From a virus, in the IMG/VR virus record IMGVR_UViG_3300031553_000021, positions 1-32,598 of that record: 32,598 nucleotides of DNA; one strand, 5' to 3'. The number at the start of each line of letters is the position of its first letter. Position 1 is the stretch's first letter. The position numbers and the translations under genes were made by a program. Below are positions 19,946-26,831 of the stretch, in pieces. The notes below the pieces were generated by a model, which was not told the origin of the DNA, made no database searches, and saw nothing but the letters and a program-made list of their open reading frames with translations.

Positions 19946-20950
19946 ATGACAATAGGAAAAGGATTTGAAGGGATTTTGGGGGTCATAATGGAGGCAGCCT
20001 GGGGGACGGTGCTCGAGGTGGATGAGGCGATTCCATTCGTGAGCGAATCATTCGGCCGGGAGATCGAAAAACACGCGGACGAGGTATTGCGGGGCATGGC
20101 GGGCGCAGGCGCGAGCATTGCGGGAAACAAGACATTTCCGTTTACCATCCCGGCGAAATTGACATATGAGGATCTCGATCTCTTGATTGCCATTGCGATG
20201 GGCGCGGCAGGCTCGCCGAGCGCAAACGGTGCGCTCTATGACAACACCTATTCCCTGGCGGAAAATCTGAGCTATTTTTTCACGGCGGCGGTCTACAAAG
20301 GTGTGAGCGTGTGGGAGTATGCGGGCTGCAAGCTCGACACCATGAAGATCTCGGGGGAGGCAAACAAGCCCCTGGATATCGAGTTTGGCGGGGTATCCAA
20401 GGATCTGGACCTCTCATCGGCCACCAACACAGCCGGTGTTTTACAGGCGCTCTCCACAGAGGATGCGGCCGCCAAGATCATGTTTTCCGACCTGGAATTC
20501 AAGATTGCGGCCCAGGCAACTGCTTTAGCTGGCGAAAGCGAAAAAGGCATCAAATCCTTTGAGCTGAGCCTGGCCAACAACATGGCCCTGGACCAGTTTG
20601 ATAATACGGGTGAGGTGATTCTTGAGCCCCAGAGAAACGGGTTTCGAGAGATCAAATTCACCTTTGCAGTGCCTCGATATGAGGCGGATACATATCTCGA
20701 CTGGCGTGATGCGGATACGGCCCTGCACGCATGGCTTAAGTTCACATCGGGCGATTATGTGTTCGACATTCATCTGCCGAAAATCAAAATCGATAAGGCG
20801 GACGCGCCGGTGGGGGGCCCCGGACTGATTGAGCAAAGCATCGAGTGCACATGTTTTAGAGATCCCGGGTCCGTGTCTGAAAGTTTCACGCTGACCGATG
20901 AGATGGAGATCGATGTCACCAACGCGCGGAGCGCAAGCCCGCTGGCGTAA
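19946..20950 (+). CDS. Tail tube protein, first copy
   Basis: A protein of 334 residues. Its sequence is related to the following long gene: VPRYEADTYLDWRDAD and KIDKADAPVGGPGLI here match IPRYENDTFLDDYDAQ and KFDKVDAPMGGPGII there. The beta-rich make-up, position after the terminator and before chaperone and tape measure genes indicate a siphovirus major tail (tube) protein forming hexamer rings. AGGAGG precedes the ATG. Confidence 0.75.
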   Translation: MTIGKGFEGILGVIMEAAWGTVLEVDEAIPFVSESFGREIEKHADEVLRGMAGAGASIAGNKTFPFTIPAKLTYEDLDLLIAIAMGAAGSPSANGALYDNTYSLAENLSYFFTAAVYKGVSVWEYAGCKLDTMKISGEANKPLDIEFGGVSKDLDLSSATNTAGVLQALSTEDAAAKIMFSDLEFKIAAQATALAGESEKGIKSFELSLANNMALDQFDNTGEVILEPQRNGFREIKFTFAVPRYEADTYLDWRDADTALHAWLKFTSGDYVFDIHLPKIKIDKADAPVGGPGLIEQSIECTCFRDPGSVSESFTLTDEMEIDVTNARSASPLA

Positions 20951-20952
20951 GG

Positions 20953-21092
20953 ACAGGCCTCACGCAAAGGCGCTAAGGTTAAAAACAATACAGGCCTCAC
21001 GCGAAGGCGCCTGTCTGCGCCTGCCTGTGCGTTGCACGCAGACAGGTGCAACGCACAGGCAGGCAAAGGCGCTAAGGTTAAAAAAATTGAGG
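20953..21092. repeat. CGCAAAGGCGCTAAGG repeat with 18-bp inverted repeat
   Basis: AGGCCTCACGCAAAGGCGCT begins both a first and, with an insert, a second copy. The insert has CCTGCCTGTGCGTTGCAC (21020-21037) perfectly inverted at 21046-21063, with 8-base loop. A second pairing, CCTGTCTGCG (21010-21019) with CGCAGACAGG (21037-21046), uses the loop and excludes the first. It lies between the two tail tube genes. Confidence 0.8.
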
Positions 21093-21099
21093 TAAAACG

Positions 21100-22224
21100 A
21101 TGGCACAAGGAGCAGGTTTTTTATCAAAGACGGCCTGGAAGAAGGAAGATAAACAGGGAGCATATGCCACGCCTATCGAGTGCGGGGCTAATGAGCAGCA
21201 ACCCCTGATCACCGAGGGATTATCCAGGGATATCGAAAAGGAGCTGGATAATGTCATCCGCTACAAGGCGGGGTATGGCCAGAGCGATGTGATTGGCAAG
21301 CTCATTAACGGCCCGATTACGATTGAGGCGGTCTATAGAGGCATCGAGTCCATGATTATTGCGGCAATGGGGTTTTCCAATTATTCAGCCAGCCCGGAGA
21401 CCGTGGACACGGGCGTATACAAACACACAATCGAATTGGCCGAAAATCTGCACACACAATCCTGGGCCGCAGGCGACGGCATCCTGGGAGGATCGGGCTA
21501 CCTGGCAGGGGATAACAAGATCAGAAGAGGCACTCTATGTATCGACAAAAGCGTTTCGATCTGGGAATTAATCTCCTCTATGATCAACAGCATGACTATC
21601 CACGGGGACTCAAAGGGCGTGCGAATCGATTTCGACCTGCTGCCTTATAACCTGGACCGTGCATCCGCGGTCAATACCTCCTCGGCCGCATGGTCGATCA
21701 TCAATGATGACTGGCTCTCAATTATATTCCAAGATCTGGTGTTATGGATCGATGATTATTCGGATTCCGTGGCCCTCACATCCGGGGATGCAATCGGTAT
21801 CTCCGCGTTTGAGATCAAGCTGGAAAATAATCTGAAGATGGAAAAAGACAGCCTTTCCGGCCTGTATATCGCGGAGCCCAGGCGGGAGGCAAAGCGCATC
21901 GTCACCGGTAGCTTTACAATTCCGAGATACGAAAACGACACCTTCCTGGACGACTACGACGCCCAGAACGCCTTGATGGCCGTGCTCAAATTCACCGGCT
22001 CCCAGATAGGGGCCACCGGCTACTACCGGACATTCTGGATCTGGCTGCCGACACTTAAATTCGATAAGGTGGACGCCCCTATGGGAGGCCCAGGAATTAT
22101 CCCGGTGGAGCATACCTTCACCGCAGAGATCCCCGCGGCATGTCCCGCTGGATTTCCAACCCAGGCCACAAAGGAAATGGTGATCCAGATGCAGAATGAT
22201 TTAAATAGCAACCCATTGATTTAG
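21100..22224 (+). CDS. Tail tube protein, second copy
   Basis: A protein of 374 residues, a diverged paralogue of the preceding gene (shared C-terminal PRYE..T.LD and DAPMGGPGII motifs and a common N-terminal plan with REIEK/RDIEKEL). Both may be part of the tube, or one forms the tube and the other a decorated ring or a minor segment, as in phages with two tube proteins. TTGAGGT is just before the ATG. The longer size is due to an extra segment around residues 120-160. Confidence 0.7.
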   Translation: MAQGAGFLSKTAWKKEDKQGAYATPIECGANEQQPLITEGLSRDIEKELDNVIRYKAGYGQSDVIGKLINGPITIEAVYRGIESMIIAAMGFSNYSASPETVDTGVYKHTIELAENLHTQSWAAGDGILGGSGYLAGDNKIRRGTLCIDKSVSIWELISSMINSMTIHGDSKGVRIDFDLLPYNLDRASAVNTSSAAWSIINDDWLSIIFQDLVLWIDDYSDSVALTSGDAIGISAFEIKLENNLKMEKDSLSGLYIAEPRREAKRIVTGSFTIPRYENDTFLDDYDAQNALMAVLKFTGSQIGATGYYRTFWIWLPTLKFDKVDAPMGGPGIIPVEHTFTAEIPAACPAGFPTQATKEMVIQMQNDLNSNPLI

Positions 22225-22312
22225 GTTCAACGGTTCAACGGTTCAACTGTTCAACGGTTTTAATTTTGTTTTAACCGTGAACCTCTGAACCGTGAACCTC
22301 TGAACCCCAACT
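22225..22312. repeat. GGTTCAACGGTTCA/TGAAC palindromic repeat
   Basis: Four GGTTCAAC-like units to the left and CGTGAACCTCTGAAC units to the right, around an AT-rich centre. It ends CAACTAAAAGGAGC, the ribosome site of the next gene. Confidence 0.8.
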
Positions 22313-22325
22313 AAAAGGAGCGACA

Positions 22326-22676
22326 ATGCCTATAGAACTGACGAAGGATGTGGAACGCCTCGTATACACGCACGAGGACTCCGAAATATACTATAAACGC
22401 ATGAGCAAAACCCGGAACAACTTCATCCAGAAAAAACACACCAAGCGAGGTGTGCCGGATTGGAATGAGGTGACCGATGAAATCATGAAGGAATCCATCC
22501 TCGGGTGGAAAAATGTTAATGATGGACACAAACCGGTTCCCTTCAGCCCCGAACTAATCGCGAAGCTGCCCCTTGTAGTCCATAACGATATGATTGATCT
22601 GATCCTGGGCGAAGGCGCATATCAGGGGGAGGACTCCCCTGAAAAAAACTCCGGGACTTCCTCGTCTGGCAAATAA
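22326..22676 (+). CDS. Tail assembly chaperone, short form
   Basis: A protein of 116 residues from the zero frame, comparable with lambda gpG. MPIELTKDVERLVYTHEDSE and DEIMKESILGWKNVNDG fit small tail chaperones. It guides tape measure folding and tail tube assembly and is not part of the virion. The end EDSPEKNSGTSSSGK lies after a slippery site. A fraction of ribosomes would shift there to make a longer product. GGAG is close before the ATG. Confidence 0.72.
   Translation: MPIELTKDVERLVYTHEDSEIYYKRMSKTRNNFIQKKHTKRGVPDWNEVTDEIMKESILGWKNVNDGHKPVPFSPELIAKLPLVVHNDMIDLILGEGAYQGEDSPEKNSGTSSSGK
22643..22649 (+). promoter_or_regulatory. Programmed -1 frameshift site A AAA AAC
   Basis: The heptamer A AAA AAC is in register with the zero frame (GAA AAA AAC). 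A one-base slip leads into an open frame from 22649 to 22969. The place, between a tail tube gene and the tape measure gene, is where double-tailed phages have the conserved G/GT frameshift. Confidence 0.82.
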
Positions 22677-22969
22677 CGCACAAAACAAACTGCATCGAAT
22701 GCAGGGCCGCCTACGAGGAAGATGACAGGGATCCGCCGTGTGAAGAAAAAGCCACAGGCATCTGCCCTATAGGGGCGGTCGATCTTTTGCCCGAGAATCA
22801 ATTGGCAGTAGATTTATGGAATAAAATCCAGGCCGTCGGCACGGAGTTAACATTTCGGATGATGAGCCTGACGCTCACACATCGGGAGGCAGAGGACCTG
22901 CTTGAGAAACTGACCCTCATAGCAGGCGTGATCGCAGAGATGAGGGAAGAGAAGGAAGGAGCACAGTAA
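22649..22969 (+). CDS. Tail assembly chaperone, -1 frame extension (GT-like)
   Basis: A 106-residue continuation in the -1 frame, giving a fusion of about 214 residues with the upstream gene. It has no good start of its own: the first candidate, TTG at 22787, lacks a ribosome site, and the frame is open back to the slippery heptamer. NCIECRAAYEEDDRDPPCEE could bind a metal. The C-terminus is helical (HREAEDLLEKLTLIAG). In lambda the longer GT form binds the tape measure. The same is inferred here. Confidence 0.75.
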   Translation, partial: LRDFLVWQITHKTNCIECRAAYEEDDRDPPCEEKATGICPIGAVDLLPENQLAVDLWNKIQAVGTELTFRMMSLTLTHREAEDLLEKLTLIAGVIAEMREEKEGAQ

Positions 22970-23037
22970 GCAGTAGGCAGTAAGCAGTAGGCAGTAAGCA
23001 TGGGTGCTTACTCCATACTCCATACTCCATACTGCCT
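22970..23037. repeat. GCAGTAAGCAGTAG / TACTCCATACTCC repeat
   Basis: Tandem GCAGTAGGCAGTAA units, then a centre TAAGCATGGGTGCTTA, then tandem TCCATAC units ending ACTGCC. As a whole it is an imperfect palindrome. GGGAGG follows for the next gene. Confidence 0.75.
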
Positions 23038-23056
23038 TTAGACGGGAGGTTTTATC

Positions 23057-23350
23057 ATGACTCACTTAACATGGGCAAATGACACCGCAGTCAACCCGAC
23101 GAACCTGAACAAACTGACGCAGGAGGATGACCTGAAGCCGCCTGCGGCGAAGGCATTTGCCGGGAGCACAGGATATACTATCACGCATAATTATGGCCAC
23201 ACGGATTACCAGGTGATTATTAATCCGGTGGCGGACCCTGCGGGATTCCTGGGCGAGATATGGATAAACAAGGCGGCGAATACGGCCGTGGTTTATAACA
23301 GCGGATCTGCAACCGGCAATTTTGATTACGTGATAATACCACATGCATAA
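23057..23350 (+). CDS. Small virion-type hypothetical protein
   Basis: A protein of 97 residues, MTHLTWANDTAVNPTNLNKL onward. The C-terminal 60 residues (GYTITHNYGHTDYQVIINP, then GEIWINKAANTAVVYNSG) form a beta-sandwich-like pattern often seen in phage tail or decoration proteins that end in such a GS-rich strand. There is no specific family that I can name. GGGAGG precedes the ATG. It lies between chaperone and tape measure genes. Confidence 0.6.
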   Translation: MTHLTWANDTAVNPTNLNKLTQEDDLKPPAAKAFAGSTGYTITHNYGHTDYQVIINPVADPAGFLGEIWINKAANTAVVYNSGSATGNFDYVIIPHA

Positions 23351-23355
23351 AAAGC

Positions 23356-23434
23356 AAGGTTCACCGTTCACGGTTCACCGTTCAAAGTTAAAACCCCTGA
23401 ACCTTGAACCCCTGAACCTTGAACCCCGACCAAA
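23356..23434. repeat. GGTTCACCGTTCA/CCTTGAACCCC repeat
   Basis: Another copy of the GTTCA palindrome family. It ends GAACCCCGACCAAAGGGAGG, again merging with the next ribosome site. Confidence 0.8.
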
Positions 23435-23444
23435 GGGAGGCAAT

Positions 23445-23786
23445 ATGAAAGCAAAAATCACAAAAAAGGGCGCTAAACTTACCATCGCCGGATTCACCTT
23501 CTCAGGGGGAGAAGGAATAGGCGCTGCGAAGATCAGCGGCAAGAGCATAGACCTGACGCCATACGCGGGCCAGTATGTGCGGATCTGGCTGGACTATGAC
23601 GGGGGATTTTCCCTGGATCCCAGGAAAGATCACTTCTGGCAACTCGCTGAGTTCCAGGTACCCGAGCAGGTCTATAAGGAAGTTAAAGGCACGGATCCTG
23701 AAACAAAGGAAGTGGCTATTACTCTTGAGGCTCTGCCCCTGGATTTGAGCGCAACAGAGATCAGGACCTGGGAATTACCGGCGTAA
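23445..23786 (+). CDS. Hypothetical tail-region protein
   Basis: A protein of 113 residues from the ATG at 23445, which follows GGGAGG. The same frame is open upstream, but those codons are repeat. The first 50 residues (KITKKGAKLTIAGFTFSGGE) are basic and beta-rich. The second half contains FWQLAEFQVPEQVYKEVKG. I do not recognise a family. Expression between chaperone and tape measure suggests a minor tail role. Confidence 0.6.
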   Translation: MKAKITKKGAKLTIAGFTFSGGEGIGAAKISGKSIDLTPYAGQYVRIWLDYDGGFSLDPRKDHFWQLAEFQVPEQVYKEVKGTDPETKEVAITLEALPLDLSATEIRTWELPA

Positions 23787-23866
23787 GATTTAGCCACGGA
23801 TTCACGCAGATAAGCGCGGATTAAAAAAAATAATATCCGTGGAAATCTGTGCGGATCCGCGGCAAA
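23787..23866. repeat. CCACGGATTCACGCAGAT palindromic repeat
   Basis: AGCCACGGATTCACGCAGAT at the left is inverted by ATATCCGTGG and GATCCGCGGC at the right. It lies directly before the ribosome site of the tape measure gene. Confidence 0.8.
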
Positions 23867-23877
23867 AGGTTTTTATT

Positions 23878-26250
23878 ATGGGCAATAAAGTAAGCATAGA
23901 ACTCACGGTCGATGACAAGGGATCAGCCGTTGTCAAAAAATTCAGCGACACCGCAGCCAATAAAGTCAAGTCGATGTCCGACAGGTCTGTGGGGCATTTG
24001 AAAAAGCTAAGCCTGCAATTCTCCAAAGGTCTCGGTGGGGCATTGTCGAAAATTGGGCGCTCGTTGACCAGCCTTAAAGGGATCGCTATCGGCGCATTAA
24101 TGGGCTGGGGCATCACAAGGTTGATAGGCAGTTTCGAGCGGCTCTCCGCGACCCAGGAAAAGGCCGAGGCGGGGATGGTTGCCGCCATGAAATCTATGGG
24201 CCGCTATAGTGAAGGCTTTGAAACAAAGATCAAGGGCACGGCCTCCGCCTTGCAGGGTATGTCCACATTCGGAGATGAGGCAATCCTGATGGGGACAAAA
24301 TTTTTAATGACTTATAAGGATATCGGCAATGATGTTATGCCGCAGGTAATGGCGACCATGACAGATCTCGCAGCCCTTATGAAGGGGGATTTCGTCTCCG
24401 CTGCTAACATGTTGGGCAAGGCTTCTATGGGGATGACCGGCGAATTGCGGCGTGTGGGTATTACCGTCGATCAAGCTACATTCGAATCGGAAGGGTTTAT
24501 CGGCGTTTTAAGGCAGATACAAGAGCAGGTTCATGGCCAGGCCGGGGCCCTGCGGGCAACGAAATCAGGCGGTCTCGAGGCATTTGGTAATGTGGTCGGC
24601 GATGTGAAAGAAAAGATCGGATATCTAACAACAAGCGTGAAGACATTTATTGCTAATGCGCTATTACCGGGCGTTAAGGACATAAACACTGCTCTGAATC
24701 AGCTTAAAGAAACAGGCAAACTGGACGAATGGGCCAAAGAGATGGGCCTAAAAGTGCTTAATGTGTTTCAAACGATAGCCCTTGGAGCGGCTGGAATTGC
24801 CGATACGATTGGGGGTGCAATGCGGTCCATCTGGGCGGAAATAAATACTCTCTGGACAGGATTCCAGAGTTTGCCAGGTTGGATACAGGGAGCAGGACTT
24901 ATAGGCGCTTTTCTATATGGGAAAAAAGGCGCAGTGATTTTAGGCGGGGGCTTACATTTGGTGACGGCGTTCAAAAATACGTACCAGGGGCTGAGCCAGG
25001 TGCTCCAGGGAAATATAACCCTGACAGAAATGGCCTCGATGAACTTTGACCAATTAAGGAATAAACTCCAGGAACTTAGAGATCAAGGCATTATACCAGC
25101 GCAAAATGCGCTTGCAGGGACCTTGCCGACGCTTGCAGAAACTGGGAAATATACCAATCAAGTAGCTCTATTTTTTGGAAAACTGCGCGATACAATAGGA
25201 AAGGCCGTCCCAACTATCCTCAACGACCTTGCAAATGTTAAGAACAACGCAAAAGATACAGTGGCGGCATTAGCCGGTGTGGCCAATGAGGCCCTGGGAT
25301 TGTATCAAAAACTGTATGCGCAAACAGGCATGGAAGAGTATGCGGAAAAGGCTGTAGAGATATACAGCAAGATATTAGATGCCGATGAAAGACACTGGAC
25401 TCAAATCCTTGGGAATGCGGATGACGCTAATATCCTGAGGCTCCAGAAGGAACAGGAATTTTTGGAGGGCCTCTATGGTGTTAATGACGACATCTTGCAA
25501 GCGGAGAGCGAGCTTGCCAGCGCCCGGGTCACTATTGCGGAAAATGGAGCGCAGCAACGATTAGAGACGGAACGGAACCTTGCCTCTCAAACACAAGACC
25601 TCTTAGGGAACAGCTCCCTCGGCGGCTCCGGGGGCGGGAGCTCCGGATATTATGATTGGGGGCCAACCGGTGGCAGCACCGGCATGTCGTATCCATTCGG
25701 CGACACAGGCGTCCCGGCACACCAACTGGGCGGCCCTATCCCTGGGGTAGGTACAGGAGATAAGGTGCCCCTAATGGCGGAGCCCGGTGAATACATGATC
25801 AACAGGCCAGCCGTTCAGAAATATGGTCCTGATATTTTTGAGGCGCTTAACAAAAAACAAATTGAATTCCTCTCAGGCGGAAAAATTGTAGAGCGCATCT
25901 CAAGCCATGAAATAAATGCCCGGAATACTGAAAACATCATCACCAGACAACTGGGCGGCCCTGTGGCGCTTAGGGGATCAGCCGGGGCAATGGATGAATC
26001 CTATGGCAACGCATCTTCCCCTGTCACCCCAACTCCTATCCCTCGCCTTAGATTTCAAAGTGGGGGGATTATACCATCTGCTTCATATTCGTTTGCAACG
26101 CCGAGAACCGAGTCAAAACAGATTAAAATCGAAGGTGATATTATTATCAATGTACCCGAATCCGCGGCCCCGCAGCGGCCCGAGGATTGGCGCTATATTA
26201 CCAGGGAGTTTATTATCCCTGAAATAGAAAAGGCGGGCGGGCATGCCTAA
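23878..26250 (+). CDS. Tape measure protein
   Basis: A 790-residue protein that sets tail length and leaves with the DNA. The N-terminus is helical (VKSMSDRSVGHLKKLSLQFS). Hydrophobic segments lie near residues 57-73 (GIAIGALMGWGITRL) and 335-360 (GAGLIGAFLYG). A Gly/Ser linker near residue 585 precedes the typical C-terminal motif HQLGGPIPGVGTGDKVPLMA then EPGEYMINRPAVQKYG. The ATG at 23878 has AAAGG 9 bases upstream. By 1.5 A per residue the tail would be about 120 nm, an estimate only. Confidence 0.9.
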   Translation: MGNKVSIELTVDDKGSAVVKKFSDTAANKVKSMSDRSVGHLKKLSLQFSKGLGGALSKIGRSLTSLKGIAIGALMGWGITRLIGSFERLSATQEKAEAGMVAAMKSMGRYSEGFETKIKGTASALQGMSTFGDEAILMGTKFLMTYKDIGNDVMPQVMATMTDLAALMKGDFVSAANMLGKASMGMTGELRRVGITVDQATFESEGFIGVLRQIQEQVHGQAGALRATKSGGLEAFGNVVGDVKEKIGYLTTSVKTFIANALLPGVKDINTALNQLKETGKLDEWAKEMGLKVLNVFQTIALGAAGIADTIGGAMRSIWAEINTLWTGFQSLPGWIQGAGLIGAFLYGKKGAVILGGGLHLVTAFKNTYQGLSQVLQGNITLTEMASMNFDQLRNKLQELRDQGIIPAQNALAGTLPTLAETGKYTNQVALFFGKLRDTIGKAVPTILNDLANVKNNAKDTVAALAGVANEALGLYQKLYAQTGMEEYAEKAVEIYSKILDADERHWTQILGNADDANILRLQKEQEFLEGLYGVNDDILQAESELASARVTIAENGAQQRLETERNLASQTQDLLGNSSLGGSGGGSSGYYDWGPTGGSTGMSYPFGDTGVPAHQLGGPIPGVGTGDKVPLMAEPGEYMINRPAVQKYGPDIFEALNKKQIEFLSGGKIVERISSHEINARNTENIITRQLGGPVALRGSAGAMDESYGNASSPVTPTPIPRLRFQSGGIIPSASYSFATPRTESKQIKIEGDIIINVPESAAPQRPEDWRYITREFIIPEIEKAGGHA

Positions 26251-26297
26251 ATACAACGGACAATTATCAATAGTCAATACTCAATAGTCAATACAAA
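26251..26297. repeat. AATTATCAATAGTCAATACTC repeat
   Basis: Tandem CAATAGTCAATA units fill the gap between the tape measure and the next gene. No ribosome site of usual strength is present before the ATG at 26298. Confidence 0.65.
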
Positions 26298-26666
26298 ATG
26301 CCTAATATCAAATTCACAAAAGGCGGCGACGATTTCACATTCTCTAAAGGCCGGAGTTATCCCCTGGATGACCCGATCCAGGTGAACGTGCCGGTGGATT
26401 ATTCCGAGGGCGGCCAGCTCTACGCCTATGACAAAGGCATCGAGGAGCAATTCTTCAACATTGTATTCGAGCGGATTCCACAGGTGGATTTTGATAATTT
26501 TGAAGACTGGCTTAAAAACATCGCAGTGGGTCCGAAGAACACCTTCACCTATACCGATGAGGACGCAAACGATCATACCGTGCGCCTGATGAATACACAA
26601 AATTCACTCAAGGGCGTGGCGGCGGAAATGTTCAGTGGAACCATAAATCTGCGAAAGGAAATCTAA
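26298..26666 (+). CDS. Minor tail protein (distal tail-like)
   Basis: A protein of 122 residues: MPNIKFTKGGDDFTFSKGRS at the start, then a beta-rich body with FDNFEDWLKNIAVGPKNTFT and TVRLMNTQNSLKG. It comes directly after the tape measure, where distal tail or hub genes lie, and has the look of that short beta-sandwich class. The family is not certain. Its stop overlaps the next start (TAATG). Confidence 0.55.
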   Translation: MPNIKFTKGGDDFTFSKGRSYPLDDPIQVNVPVDYSEGGQLYAYDKGIEEQFFNIVFERIPQVDFDNFEDWLKNIAVGPKNTFTYTDEDANDHTVRLMNTQNSLKGVAAEMFSGTINLRKEI

Positions 26667-26830
26667 TGGACACTATGAAATTATATCGCCTGTTGCAGGC
26701 GCATGTCGGCAAACTCAATCATCTGGTAGTCGGCCTGTATAAAGGGGAGATCACAGTTGACGAGGCCCTGAAAGAGGCCAGGCCCGAGATAGAGAAGCTG
26801 CGCAATGAGATAAATCCGGATCAGGAATGA
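26666..26830 (+). CDS. 54-residue helical protein
   Basis: MDTMKLYRLLQAHVGKLNHL followed by an acidic helix (EALKEARPEIEKLRNEI). Start and stop are squeezed between neighbours (TAATG overlap before, one base gap after). It is probably a small tail accessory protein. No family is recognised. Confidence 0.55.
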   Translation: MDTMKLYRLLQAHVGKLNHLVVGLYKGEITVDEALKEARPEIEKLRNEINPDQE

Positions 26831-26831
26831 T

